Made by a program: the position numbers and the translations under genes. Below the pieces are notes generated by a model. It searched no databases. It was given only the letters and a program-made list of their open reading frames with translations, and was not told the DNA's origin. Below are positions 15,941 to 24,814 of a stretch of 64,000 nucleotides of DNA, piece after piece; the stretch's first letter is position 1; every line of letters starts with the position of its first letter. Source of the DNA: Actinomycetota bacterium (GTDB lineage: Bacteria > Actinomycetota > Acidimicrobiia > Acidimicrobiales > Microtrichaceae); the NCBI GenBank assembly GCA_016870275.1, contig VGBZ01000006.1, positions 1 through 64,000 on the forward strand, in the 5' to 3' direction.

Positions 15941-18304
15941 GTGTTGTTCGCTCGAGTCGGTCGGTCGTGCGTACGTCGGCGTTGGTGGGTGGTCGTGGTG
16001 TGGCTGGCGGTGCTGGTCCTCGGCGGGGTCGCCTCCGGCGCGGTCGGGGACGACTTCCGCAGCGAGTTCTCGCTGCCCGACGTGGAGAGTCGTGCCGGGT
16101 TCGAGACGCTGGAGGAGTCCTTCGACGGCCTCGGGGCGGGGGAGCGCGGGACCATCGTGATGGAATCGGCCGACGGCTTCTCCGACGAGGAGCGCGACGT
16201 TGCCTCCGAGTACCTCGATCGGATCGCCGCCCGGCCCGGGGTCACCCTGGTCTCGCCGTTCGCCCCGGGCGGTGAGCTGCAGATCTCTCCGCTGCCCGGT
16301 CGCGCTGGGACGATCGCGTTTGCATCCATCGAGCTCACCGGCGTCGAGGAACGACGGGCCATCGAGGAGTTCGGGGCGCAGGTCGTCGCAGAGGCGCCTC
16401 AGGTGGACGGGCTGAGGTTCGAGTTCGGCGGTCAGATGTTCTCGGAGTTCGCTGCGCCCGAGTCCGAGTTGCTCGGGCTGGCGTTTGCGATCGTCATCCT
16501 GATCCTGGCGTTCGGATCGGTGCTCGCCATGGGGCTGCCGATCGGCGTGGCGCTCGGCGGAATCGGTGTGGGCACGGTCACGCTCCTGCTCCTGTCGAAC
16601 GTCGTCACGATGCCCGATTTCGCCACCACCCTCGGCATCATGATCGGGCTCGGGGTCGGGATCGACTACGCCCTGTTCATCGTGACCCGCTACCGGGAGG
16701 AACTGCGCAGCGGGCACGGCGTCGAATCGGCAGTCGGTGCCGCGCTCGACACGTCGGGCCGGGCCGTGGCGTTCGCTGCGATCACCGTGGTCGTGTCCCT
16801 CCTCGGGATGCTCCTCATGGGTGTCGGGTTCGTCTCGGGTCTGGGCATCGGGGCAGCGGTCGTGGTGACCGTGACGATGATCGCCTCGCTCACGCTGCTG
16901 CCGGCTCTGCTCGGCTTCGTCGGCGATCGGGTGGAGCGCACCCGGTGGCGCGGCCTCATCGCCGCCGGTCTGGTGGCCGTCGGCCTGGTCGGCGCCGGCC
17001 TCGCCCTGGCGCCGCTGATGGTGGCGTTCCCGTTGGCGCTGATCGTCCTCGTGGCTGGATTCGTCGTCCCGCCGCTGCGGCGGGAGGTGCCCCGCAGGCC
17101 GGAACGTCCCCTCGAGACCACCGCCGCCTACCGCTGGAGTCGTCTGGTCCAGCGCCGTCCCGTCGTGATGGCCGCCGCTTCCGCCGCGGTGCTGTTGTTG
17201 CTGGCGATTCCCGTGTTCGACCTGCGACTCGGATTCGCCGATGAGAGCAACAACCCACCCGAGTCGACCACTCGCCAGGCCTACGACCTGCTCGCCGCCG
17301 GGTTCGGTCCCGGGTTCAACGGGCCGTTGACGTTGGTCGCTGAGCTCCCCGAAGGCGTCGGCGCCGCCGACATGGCCCCGGTGACAGCAGCGGTCGGTGC
17401 TGATGAGAACGTCGCCTTCGCCACCCCGGCGGTCCCGAACGATCCTGCAGCGGCCACGGCCGTGGTCTGGCAGGTGTTCCCGCGAACGGCTCCCCAGGAC
17501 GCCGCCACGACCGAACTGGTGGAGCGACTGCGCTCCGAGGTCCTCCCTGCCGCCGCTCCGCCCGGTGTCGAGGTGCTGGTCACCGGTTTCGTCGCAGTGT
17601 CGGTGGACTTCTCGAGTTACCTCGCCGGCCGCCTGTTCCTGTTCTTCGCCGTGGTGCTCGGTCTGTCGTTCCTGTTGTTGATGGTCGTGTTCCGCTCGGT
17701 GCTCGTGCCGCTCAAGGCCGTCATGATGAACCTGTTGAGCATCGCTGCGGCCTACGGCGTCATCGTTGCGGTCTTCCAGTGGGGCTGGCTCAGTTCGGTC
17801 GTCGGGGTGGAGCCGGGTCCCATCGAGCCATTCGTCCCGATGATGCTCTTCGCCATCGTGTTCGGGCTGTCGATGGACTACGAGGTCTTCCTGCTCTCAC
17901 GTGTCCGTGAGGAGTGGCTCCGCACCGGTGACAGCAGCCGGTCCGTCGCCGACGGGTTGGCCGCCACGGCTCGGGTCATCACCGCTGCTGCGGCGATCAT
18001 GGTGTTCGTCTTCGGATCCTTCGTGCTCGAGGACACACGGGCCATCAAGCTGTTCGGACTCGGTCTGGCCGTTGCGGTGTTCCTCGACGCCACCATCATC
18101 CGGATGCTGCTGGTCCCGGCGACCATGGAACTCCTCGGCGAACGCAACTGGTGGATGCCACGCTGGCTCGACCGGATCCTCCCGACGCTTTCCGTCGAGG
18201 GCCCGTCGGCGGGTGCGGCGCCGGCCGCACCCGGCCAGGGCGACGGCGAGGTCGACGGCGTCGGCGAACCCTCCGACGAGCGGGAACTCGAACCGACCCG
18301 GTAG
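15941..18304 (+). CDS. MMPL/RND family membrane transporter
   Basis: A 787-residue exporter with the MMPL plan of two halves: one N-terminal helix (WWVVVVWLAVLVLGGVAS), a large extracytoplasmic loop, then five helices containing GLGVGIDYALFIVTRYREEL, and the same again in the second half with FGLSMDYEVFLLSRVREEW. The conserved Asp-Tyr pairs in these two segments are the proton-relay signature of MMPL/RND transporters. Substrate is unknown; relatives export lipids or hydrophobic compounds. GTG 15941 has GGAGG just upstream (spacing three, or six for the next TTG); ATG 15899 is an in-frame alternative. The 104-base gap before it shows no other feature I can support. Confidence 0.9.
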   Translation: MLFARVGRSCVRRRWWVVVVWLAVLVLGGVASGAVGDDFRSEFSLPDVESRAGFETLEESFDGLGAGERGTIVMESADGFSDEERDVASEYLDRIAARPGVTLVSPFAPGGELQISPLPGRAGTIAFASIELTGVEERRAIEEFGAQVVAEAPQVDGLRFEFGGQMFSEFAAPESELLGLAFAIVILILAFGSVLAMGLPIGVALGGIGVGTVTLLLLSNVVTMPDFATTLGIMIGLGVGIDYALFIVTRYREELRSGHGVESAVGAALDTSGRAVAFAAITVVVSLLGMLLMGVGFVSGLGIGAAVVVTVTMIASLTLLPALLGFVGDRVERTRWRGLIAAGLVAVGLVGAGLALAPLMVAFPLALIVLVAGFVVPPLRREVPRRPERPLETTAAYRWSRLVQRRPVVMAAASAAVLLLLAIPVFDLRLGFADESNNPPESTTRQAYDLLAAGFGPGFNGPLTLVAELPEGVGAADMAPVTAAVGADENVAFATPAVPNDPAAATAVVWQVFPRTAPQDAATTELVERLRSEVLPAAAPPGVEVLVTGFVAVSVDFSSYLAGRLFLFFAVVLGLSFLLLMVVFRSVLVPLKAVMMNLLSIAAAYGVIVAVFQWGWLSSVVGVEPGPIEPFVPMMLFAIVFGLSMDYEVFLLSRVREEWLRTGDSSRSVADGLAATARVITAAAAIMVFVFGSFVLEDTRAIKLFGLGLAVAVFLDATIIRMLLVPATMELLGERNWWMPRWLDRILPTLSVEGPSAGAAPAAPGQGDGEVDGVGEPSDERELEPTR

Positions 18305-18340
18305 ATCAGCGGGCTCCGCCACCACCACCCGGTGGGCCGG

Positions 18341-18346
18341 TAGGTT
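18341..18346 (+). promoter_or_regulatory. -10 element of ftsK
   Basis: TAGGTT, identical to the hexamer before heliorhodopsin, cinA and the SDR gene, lies nine bases before the ftsK GTG at 18356. Confidence 0.45.
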
Positions 18347-18355
18347 GGAATAGCC

Positions 18356-21097
18356 GTGTCCACCAGAACCCCCCAGTCAGCCCGGTCGACCAAGAAACCC
18401 TCGGCCCAGAGCGGACCGAACCGGTCGAACCGTCAACCCCCCAGATCGGCAACAGCCGGATCCAAGCGGTCCGCTGGTGCGCCGGCGTCCCGTCAGGGAC
18501 GCGGGGTCACCAACTCCTCGACGCCGTGGGGCCTGCTGTTCGACGGCCACGGCCACGATGTGCTCGGGATCGCCTGCATTCTCCTCGCTGTGCTCGTGGC
18601 GCTCGGCGTGTGGTTCGGCGCCGCCGGGCCGGTCGGATCGGCTCTCGACGCCGCAGCCCGAGGACTCGTGGGTCTCTTCGCCGTCGTGGCGCCGGTCGGC
18701 CTCGCAGTCACCGGGGTGCTGCTCATCCGGGGTCGTCGCCAACCCGGTGCCGCCCCGACGAGACGGTCAGGAGGTGCCCGCACGGCACGGTCCGGTGTTG
18801 CTGATCCCGCCGAGGCCTCTGAACCGGCCGAGGAGCCGACCGACCGCCTGCCCGCTCGGATCGCCGGGGCGGTGCTCGCCCTGATCGTGGCGCTCCTCGC
18901 AGCCCACCTGCTCGCCGGGACCGACGCGTCGATCTCACAGGACGGCCTCGACGCCTACGGATCCGCCGGCGGGTTGCTCGGAGCGGGGTTCGGTTGGCCG
19001 GTGTTCCGTCTGATCGGACCGTGGGGGGCGTGGGCCGTGGTGTTGACGCTCGGCCTCCTCGCTGCCGGACTCCTGAGTGGCCGGCCGATCCGTTCGATCG
19101 TGGGTGCTGCCGCTCGTCGCGTCAGACCCGCTGCGCAGGCCTGCCTTCGCTGGGTGCGTGGCCTGTTCGTCGTGGGCGCCGCAACGCCACCGCCGAGGGT
19201 CGCTCTCTACGATCAGGATGCGGCCGCTGAGACCACGGCGCCCCCCGGATCCCGCCGTCGACGCAGAACCCGTGACGACATCGATCCGGCATCTCCGCAG
19301 GAGAGCCCCGCATCGCCGCAGGCGACACCGGGTGCCGCTGAGCCAACCGGATCGACGCCGGCCGTTGCAGACGACGCCACGCCACCGGGCCCGCCCGAAC
19401 AGCTCCAGATCGGACTGCCTCCCGGTGCTGGGCCGTCCAACTGGAAGCTCCCGGCGGCCACGTCGCTGTCGATGTCGGAACGAACTGCGATCGACACCGA
19501 GGCCGTCGAGCAGCGGGGCCGGCAGCTCGAGGCCGCACTCGCCGAGCACGGCGTCGAGACCCGGCTCGTCGGGATGGTCGTCGGTCCCACCGTCACCCGT
19601 TACGAACTCGAACTCGGCGTCGGCGTCAAGGTGGCTCGGGTCACCTCGCTCAACAAGGACATTGCGTACGCACTCGCAGCCCCGGACGTGCGGATCCTCG
19701 CTCCGATCCCCGGTCGGCAGGCGATCGGCATCGAGGTGCCCAACGCTCGACGTCAGGTCGTGAACCTCGGCGACATCCTGGCCTCGCCCGAGGCGCGGGC
19801 GGCGGTGCACCCTCTCCAGGTGGGCGTCGGCCGGGACATCACCGGCGCTGCGGTGATGATGGACCTCGCCGCAATGCCCCACCTGCTCATCGCCGGCCAG
19901 ACGGGAGCGGGCAAGTCGAGCTGCATCAACTCGATCATCACATCGATCATGATGCGAACCACGCCCGACGACGTGCGCATGATTCTCATCGACCCCAAGC
20001 GTGTCGAGCTCACCCAGTACAACCGGATTCCGCACCTGCTCACTCAGGTCGTGACCGACCCCCGCAAGGCGTCCAACGCATTGAACTGGGCCGTCAAGGA
20101 GATGGAGCGGCGCTACGACATCCTCGAGAGAACCGGCGCCCGGGACATCGGCATCTACAACGCCGCATTCGACAGCGGCGAACTCGTCGCCGGACCCGGC
20201 GAGGAGAGCGACTTCGAACGCCTCTCGCACATCCTCATCGTGATCGACGAGCTCAACGACCTGATGATGACCGCACCCCGGGACGTCGACGACGCCATCT
20301 GCCGTATCGCCCAGAAGGCCCGGGCCGTCGGGATCCACCTCGTCATCGCCACGCAGCGACCCTCGGTCAACGTCATCACCGGAACGATCAAGGCCAACGT
20401 CCCGGCCAGGCTGGCGTTCGCCGTGGCATCAGCGGTCGACTCGAAGGTCATCCTCGATCAGCCCGGTGCCGAGCGGCTCGTCGGCAAGGGCGACATGTTG
20501 TTGTTGACGCAGGGCTCCTCGGTGCCGCACCGGATCCAGGGGGCGTGGGTCGACGAGAAGGAGGTCGCCCGGATCGCTGCGTTCTGGAGGCGCCAGACGC
20601 CGGCGGTCGCTGCGGTTCTCGACGACGTCCAAAGTGAGCAGAACACCTCGCTGCCCGGTACCGGCTCCGACGGTGGCTCCGATGACGACGCTCTGCTCGA
20701 ACAGGCCATGGATCTCGTCGTCGGCGATCAGATCGGATCCACCTCCATGCTGCAGCGTCGACTCAAGGTCGGCTTCGCCCGGGCCGGCCGCCTCATGGAC
20801 CTGCTCGAGGAGCGTGGGGTGGTCGGACCCTCGGAGGGTTCCAAGGCCCGGGTCGTCCTGATCACCCCGGACGAACTCGCCGCCATGCGTGCGAGCACCG
20901 GCGCGCCGACGCCGGGCACCGGTGATCCCACCGGTGCCATCGCCGGTGATCCCACCGGTGCCATCGCCGGTGATCCCACCGGTGCCATCGCCGGTGATCC
21001 CACCGGTGCCATCGCCGGTGATCCCTGGGCGGATGCCACGGACGCCCCCGCCGCCGGACCTCCCGGTGTCACGGGCGACACGAGATCGACGACCTGA
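18356..21097 (+). CDS. ftsK: DNA translocase FtsK
   Basis: A 913-residue DNA motor that segregates chromosome ends during division. The N-terminal third holds several membrane helices (near residues 60-85, 100-125, 165-190, 205-235). A proline/alanine-rich linker follows, then the motor with Walker A GQTGAGKS near residue 514 and Walker B-like ILIVIDELNDLM. Residues about 778-845 form the winged-helix gamma domain that reads KOPS-type sequences (DQIGSTSMLQRRLKVGFARA). After gamma, where FtsK normally ends, there is a tail with four exact copies of GDPTGAIA. GTG 18356 is nine bases after TAGGTT. An Fe-S protein gene follows 38 bases later. Confidence 0.96.
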   Translation: MSTRTPQSARSTKKPSAQSGPNRSNRQPPRSATAGSKRSAGAPASRQGRGVTNSSTPWGLLFDGHGHDVLGIACILLAVLVALGVWFGAAGPVGSALDAAARGLVGLFAVVAPVGLAVTGVLLIRGRRQPGAAPTRRSGGARTARSGVADPAEASEPAEEPTDRLPARIAGAVLALIVALLAAHLLAGTDASISQDGLDAYGSAGGLLGAGFGWPVFRLIGPWGAWAVVLTLGLLAAGLLSGRPIRSIVGAAARRVRPAAQACLRWVRGLFVVGAATPPPRVALYDQDAAAETTAPPGSRRRRRTRDDIDPASPQESPASPQATPGAAEPTGSTPAVADDATPPGPPEQLQIGLPPGAGPSNWKLPAATSLSMSERTAIDTEAVEQRGRQLEAALAEHGVETRLVGMVVGPTVTRYELELGVGVKVARVTSLNKDIAYALAAPDVRILAPIPGRQAIGIEVPNARRQVVNLGDILASPEARAAVHPLQVGVGRDITGAAVMMDLAAMPHLLIAGQTGAGKSSCINSIITSIMMRTTPDDVRMILIDPKRVELTQYNRIPHLLTQVVTDPRKASNALNWAVKEMERRYDILERTGARDIGIYNAAFDSGELVAGPGEESDFERLSHILIVIDELNDLMMTAPRDVDDAICRIAQKARAVGIHLVIATQRPSVNVITGTIKANVPARLAFAVASAVDSKVILDQPGAERLVGKGDMLLLTQGSSVPHRIQGAWVDEKEVARIAAFWRRQTPAVAAVLDDVQSEQNTSLPGTGSDGGSDDDALLEQAMDLVVGDQIGSTSMLQRRLKVGFARAGRLMDLLEERGVVGPSEGSKARVVLITPDELAAMRASTGAPTPGTGDPTGAIAGDPTGAIAGDPTGAIAGDPTGAIAGDPWADATDAPAAGPPGVTGDTRSTT
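20921..21025 (+). repeat. 24-bp perfect tandem repeat in the ftsK tail
   Basis: Four identical 24-bp units beginning GGTGATCCCACCGGTGCC start at 20921, 20945, 20969 and 20993, followed by a 9-bp partial copy (21017-21025). Each unit encodes GDPTGAIA. The length is a multiple of three, so copy-number change would keep the frame. Perfect identity at the DNA level points to recent slippage or gene-conversion rather than old protein-level selection. Confidence 0.95.
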
Positions 21098-21135
21098 CCG
21101 CTGGGCCACCCAGGTCGGAGGATCGGAGCATCAAG

Positions 21136-21591
21136 GTGAGCCGGGACTATCGAGGTGAGGGAATCACCATCCACTGGGCGGGCGACCTCTGCATCCACTC
21201 GGCGAACTGTCTGCGGGCTCTCCCACAGGTGTTCGACACCTCCGCTCGTCCATGGATCCAACCCGAGGACGTCTCCGCTGATGCCCTCGCTGCTGCAGTC
21301 GACACCTGTCCGAGTCGGGCGCTCACCTACACCCGGTCCGATGGCGGGCCGGACGGGCCCGGTGCCCGCGCTCTCGGATCGGACGAGCAGTCCGGGGGGA
21401 CCGGCGATGCAGCAGTGACGGTCCACGTGAAGCCGGCCGGCCCGCTCGCCGTGGTCGGCCCGGCCCGGGTGGTCGACGCCGATGGCGAGGAACTCGCCGC
21501 CGGAGGCCGACTGTTCCTGTGTCGGTGCGGTCACTCGAACAACAAGCCGTTGTGTGACGGGTCGCACAAGCCGGTCGCCTTCGACGAATGA
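21136..21591 (+). CDS. Iron-sulfur protein: monocluster ferredoxin-like domain plus CDGSH domain
   Basis: A 151-residue two-part Fe-S protein. The N-terminal 65 residues (GDLCIHSANC, then VDTCPSRAL) match the divergent 4Fe-4S mono-cluster domain. The C-terminal part has CRCGHSNNKPLCDGSH, the CDGSH iron-sulfur motif with three Cys and one His that binds a redox-labile 2Fe-2S cluster. A glycine-rich linker joins them. GTG 21136 is preceded by GGAGG about 15 bases upstream and AAG immediately before. It lies 38 bases after ftsK and is followed by a strong hairpin, so it is probably the last gene of that transcript. Partner and function are unknown. Confidence 0.88.
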   Translation: MSRDYRGEGITIHWAGDLCIHSANCLRALPQVFDTSARPWIQPEDVSADALAAAVDTCPSRALTYTRSDGGPDGPGARALGSDEQSGGTGDAAVTVHVKPAGPLAVVGPARVVDADGEELAAGGRLFLCRCGHSNNKPLCDGSHKPVAFDE

Positions 21592-21621
21592 CAGCGGCGC
21601 TCTGCATCCGGAGCGCCGCTG
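21592..21621 (+). terminator. Hairpin after the Fe-S protein gene
   Basis: CAGCGGCGCTC (21592-21602) and GAGCGCCGCTG (21611-21621) form a perfect 11-bp stem with an 8-base loop directly after the stop codon. There is no T tract. It ends six bases before the rimO -10, so it would insulate rimO from ftsK transcription. Confidence 0.75.
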
Positions 21622-21626
21622 ACCCG

Positions 21627-21632
21627 TAACCT
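21627..21632 (+). promoter_or_regulatory. -10 element of rimO, leaderless type
   Basis: TAACCT ends seven bases before the rimO GTG at 21640 and just after the preceding hairpin. Confidence 0.55.
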
Positions 21633-21639
21633 CTCGACC

Positions 21640-22917
21640 GTGCCGTCGTACTGGATCGAGACCCTCGGCTGTCCCAAGAACGAGGTCGACTCCGACGTCA
21701 TCATCGGATCGCTCCAGGCGGACGGCATGGTTCCGGCGAGCGGCCCGGACCAGGCCGACCTGGTCGTCGTCAACACGTGTGCGTTCATCGCTGCCGCCCG
21801 TGAGGAGAGCGTGGCCGTCACGCTCGAACTCGCAGACGTCCGGCGTGAGGGCGCGTCGTTGGTGGTGACCGGGTGCATGGCTGAGCGCTACGCCGGCGAG
21901 CTCGCCGACGCACTCCCGGAGGTCGACGCCGTGGTGGGCTTCTCCGGTCAGGCCGCTCTGGCTGACCTCGCCGCCGCAACACCCGTCGCAGCCCCCTCCC
22001 GGCGCCCGCCGGCGCCGGTTCTCGACCTGGCCCACGTGCTCCGTCCCGCATCCGGGCGGCCGTGGGCGTACGTGAAGGTGGCCGAGGGTTGCGACAAGGC
22101 CTGCGGCTTCTGTGCCATCCCGACGTTCCGCGGGCCGCAGCGCTCACGCAGCATCGACGATGTCCTCGCCGAGGTCGAGCGACTCGCAGTACGAGAGGTC
22201 GTCCTCGTCGCCCAGGACCTCGCCGCCTACGGTCGGGACCGCACAGCGGCCGAGCCGGGGGAGCGCCGCATCGTCGAACTCGTCACCGCCGTGGCCGAGC
22301 GTGTGCCGTGGGTGCGACTGCTCTACCTGTATCCGTCCGAGCTGACCGACGAACTGCTCGAGGTGATCGCCACTGGTCCGGTGCCGTACTTCGACCTCTC
22401 CCTCCAGCACGTGTCGGCCCCGTTGGTGCGGGCCATGCGGCGCTGGGGTGACGGAGCCCGGTTCCTCGACCGGATCCGGACCATCCGGGAGCTCAGACCG
22501 GACGCTGCACTGCGGTCCAACTTCATCGTCGGCTACCCCGGCGAGACCGAACGTGACCACGCCGAGCTCCTCGAGTTCGTCGAGGCCGCCCAACTCGACT
22601 GGTGCGGGTTCTTTGCGTGGTCGCCCGAGGAGGGCACGCCGGCGGCGACACTCGACGGTCGGGTCGGCGACGAGGTGGTACAGCTCCGGCTCCGGGAGCT
22701 AAGCGAGATCCAGGACCGCATCACGGCATCGCGCCGCGACGATCTCATCGGTGACGTCATCGAGGTGCTCGTGGACGAGGTCGGCGTCGCTCGGAGCCAC
22801 CGCGAGGCGCCGTCGATCGACGGGGTCGTCCACGTTCCGGATTCGCTCGCAGTGGGGGAGTTCCATCAGGTTTGCGTCGTCGAGGCCACCGGCCCCGACC
22901 TGGTTGCTGAGCCGTGA
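21640..22917 (+). CDS. rimO: Ribosomal protein S12 methylthiotransferase
   Basis: RimO attaches a methylthio group to an aspartate of ribosomal protein S12 using two 4Fe-4S clusters and S-adenosylmethionine. The 425-residue protein has the N-terminal cluster domain (ETLGCPKNEVDSD, VVNTCAFI, VTGCMAERY), the radical SAM core with CDKACGFC (CxxxCxxC), and a C-terminal TRAM-like region. YLYPSELTDELLEVI and DLSLQHVSAPLVRAM are typical of the family. GTG 21640 follows a TAACCT by seven bases. It overlaps pgsA by GTGA, so the two are an operon. Confidence 0.94.
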   Translation: MPSYWIETLGCPKNEVDSDVIIGSLQADGMVPASGPDQADLVVVNTCAFIAAAREESVAVTLELADVRREGASLVVTGCMAERYAGELADALPEVDAVVGFSGQAALADLAAATPVAAPSRRPPAPVLDLAHVLRPASGRPWAYVKVAEGCDKACGFCAIPTFRGPQRSRSIDDVLAEVERLAVREVVLVAQDLAAYGRDRTAAEPGERRIVELVTAVAERVPWVRLLYLYPSELTDELLEVIATGPVPYFDLSLQHVSAPLVRAMRRWGDGARFLDRIRTIRELRPDAALRSNFIVGYPGETERDHAELLEFVEAAQLDWCGFFAWSPEEGTPAATLDGRVGDEVVQLRLRELSEIQDRITASRRDDLIGDVIEVLVDEVGVARSHREAPSIDGVVHVPDSLAVGEFHQVCVVEATGPDLVAEP

Positions 22918-23489
22918 GCGAGCCCGAGGCCGAGCGGACCTTCGGGCCCTCGGCCCTCCTGACTCCGGCCAACGCCATCACCGTGGTGCGACTGCTGTTG
23001 GCGCCGTTGGTGTTCTGGTTGATCTACGACCGGGGTTCCGGTTGGTTGCTGTTCGCCCTGTGGCTCGGCATCACCGCCTCGGACAGCGTGGACGGGTGGC
23101 TGGCCCGAAAGCAGGGGACGACACGCTCCGGGGCGTTCCTCGATCCGCTCGCCGACAAGGTCCTGGCCCTCGGAGGGCTCTGGGCCGTCGTGTTGAACGG
23201 CCGCTTCTGGTGGCTGCCGGTGGCCCTCATCACCGCCCGTGAGGTGCTCATCAGTGGGTTCCGCAGCTACTGGGGCCGCCAGGGGCTCGCCGTTCCGGCG
23301 TCGCAGATCGCCAAGTTCAAGACCTTCCTGCAGTTCACCGCCGTGACATTCGTGGTCTGGCCGTGGACGACGTCGACGACCTGGCTGGCGGACGTCACCG
23401 TCTGGTCGGCCGTGGCGGTGGCGTGGGTCAGCGCTGCGCAGTACGTCGTCGCCGGTTCCCGATCCACTTCGGTCACCGGCTCGGCCTGA
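22914..23489 (+). CDS. pgsA: CDP-diacylglycerol-glycerol-3-phosphate phosphatidyltransferase
   Basis: A 191-residue membrane enzyme of the CDP-alcohol phosphatidyltransferase family, probably making phosphatidylglycerol phosphate. The signature DGWLARKQGTTRSGAFLDPL ADK, preceded by SDSV, contains all the conserved Asp, Gly and Arg positions that bind CDP and the metal ions. Four or five hydrophobic segments surround it. GTG 22914 overlaps the rimO stop as GTGA. Another phospholipid headgroup is possible, but the position rimO-pgsA-cinA is the usual pgsA context in actinobacteria. Confidence 0.9.
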   Translation: MSEPEAERTFGPSALLTPANAITVVRLLLAPLVFWLIYDRGSGWLLFALWLGITASDSVDGWLARKQGTTRSGAFLDPLADKVLALGGLWAVVLNGRFWWLPVALITAREVLISGFRSYWGRQGLAVPASQIAKFKTFLQFTAVTFVVWPWTTSTTWLADVTVWSAVAVAWVSAAQYVVAGSRSTSVTGSA

Positions 23490-23524
23490 TGGGTCGAGCG
23501 TCCCGGGGGCCTGATCGGGCCGGT

Positions 23525-23530
23525 TAGGTT
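23525..23530 (+). promoter_or_regulatory. -10 element of cinA, leaderless type
   Basis: TAGGTT ends six bases before the GTG at 23537. Confidence 0.55.
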
Positions 23531-23536
23531 CACCCC

Positions 23537-24814
23537 GTGCGCTGCGAGGTCGTCGCCATCGGAACCGAGTTGCTCCTCGGCCAGATCACCGACACCAACT
23601 CGAGTTGGATCGGGGAACAACTCGCCCTCGCCGGGATCGACTCGTTGTTCCAGACCAAGGTCGGCGACAACCTCGACCGGATCGTGGACACCCTCGAGCT
23701 CGCCCTCTCGAGGAGCGATGCGGTCATCTGTTGCGGCGGACTCGGCCCCACGCAGGACGATCTGACCCGCACCGCCCTCGCTGCGGTCATGGGCGTGCCG
23801 CTGGTCGCCGACGAGGAGATGGAGGAGCACATCATCGGGCTCTTCTCCGGTCGGGGTCGGTCGATGCCGGCGAACAACCTGCGCCAGGCCGAGCTGCCGG
23901 AGGGAGCGTCGTTCATCGAGCAGATGCCCGGCACCGCCCCGGGCCTGATCTGTCCGCTCCAGCGCCCCGGGGCGGGTGCCACGACGCGGGACCTGGTCAT
24001 CTACGCCGTTCCGGGTGTTCCGTGGGAGATGAAGGAGATGATGCTCGCCACGGTGGTGCCCGACCTGCAACTCCGGGCCGGCATCACGTCGGTGATCCGC
24101 AGCCGGACGCTGCGCACCTGGGGGGAGTCGGAGTCCGGGCTCGCCGAGTTGCTCGCCGGCCGGATCGATCATCTCGACGGGACGGGCAACCCGACCCTAG
24201 CGTTCCTCGCATCCGGGATCGAGGGGCTCAAGGTCCGCATCACCGCCAAGGCCGACACCGACGTGGCGGCCGAAGCACTCCTCGCCGCTGAGGAGGCCGA
24301 GGTGCGGGGTCTGCTCGGGCCGCTCGTGTTCGGTGTCGACGACGACACCATGGAGTCGGTCGTGTTGGATCTCCTGCGAGCGGACGGACGCACGCTCGCC
24401 GTGGCCGAGTCCCTCACCGGCGGAATGATCGGATCCCGGCTCTGTGACGTGCCGGGTGCGAGCGACGTGTTCCGGGGCGCTGTTGTGTCCTACGCATCCG
24501 AGGTGAAGTTCGACGTGCTCGGCGTGGATCCCGGTCCGGTCGTGACGACCGATGCCGCCGTGGCCATGGCCGAGGGGGTCCGCCGGATGCTCGGTGCGGA
24601 CATCGGGATCGCCGCCACCGGGGTCGCCGGACCCGACGAGCAGGAGGGCCGCCCCGTGGGCACGGTCTGTCTGGCTGTGATCTCCTCCACGGGGGAAGAT
24701 GCCGAACCGGTCGTCGAGTCACTCGAGATCCACCTCCCGGGAGGTCGGCGCCAGATCCGGGAGTTCACCGTCATCACGCTCCTCGGGCTGCTCCGGCGCC
24801 ACCTGCTCAGCTGA
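23537..24814 (+). CDS. cinA: CinA family protein (NMN amidohydrolase / nucleotide-pyrophosphatase type)
   Basis: A 425-residue full-length CinA. The N-terminal half is the MoCF-like COG1058 domain (CEVVAIGTELLLGQITDTNS, then ICCGGLGPTQDDLTRTALA), often linked to ADP-ribose pyrophosphatase activity. The C-terminal 160 residues form the CinA/PncC nicotinamide-mononucleotide deamidase domain (AVAESLTGGMIGSRL, GVAGPDEQEGRPVGTV). The gene is commonly near pgsA and recA; no recA is in this window, dnaE follows instead. Start GTG is six bases after TAGGTT. Confidence 0.93.
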   Translation: MRCEVVAIGTELLLGQITDTNSSWIGEQLALAGIDSLFQTKVGDNLDRIVDTLELALSRSDAVICCGGLGPTQDDLTRTALAAVMGVPLVADEEMEEHIIGLFSGRGRSMPANNLRQAELPEGASFIEQMPGTAPGLICPLQRPGAGATTRDLVIYAVPGVPWEMKEMMLATVVPDLQLRAGITSVIRSRTLRTWGESESGLAELLAGRIDHLDGTGNPTLAFLASGIEGLKVRITAKADTDVAAEALLAAEEAEVRGLLGPLVFGVDDDTMESVVLDLLRADGRTLAVAESLTGGMIGSRLCDVPGASDVFRGAVVSYASEVKFDVLGVDPGPVVTTDAAVAMAEGVRRMLGADIGIAATGVAGPDEQEGRPVGTVCLAVISSTGEDAEPVVESLEIHLPGGRRQIREFTVITLLGLLRRHLLS

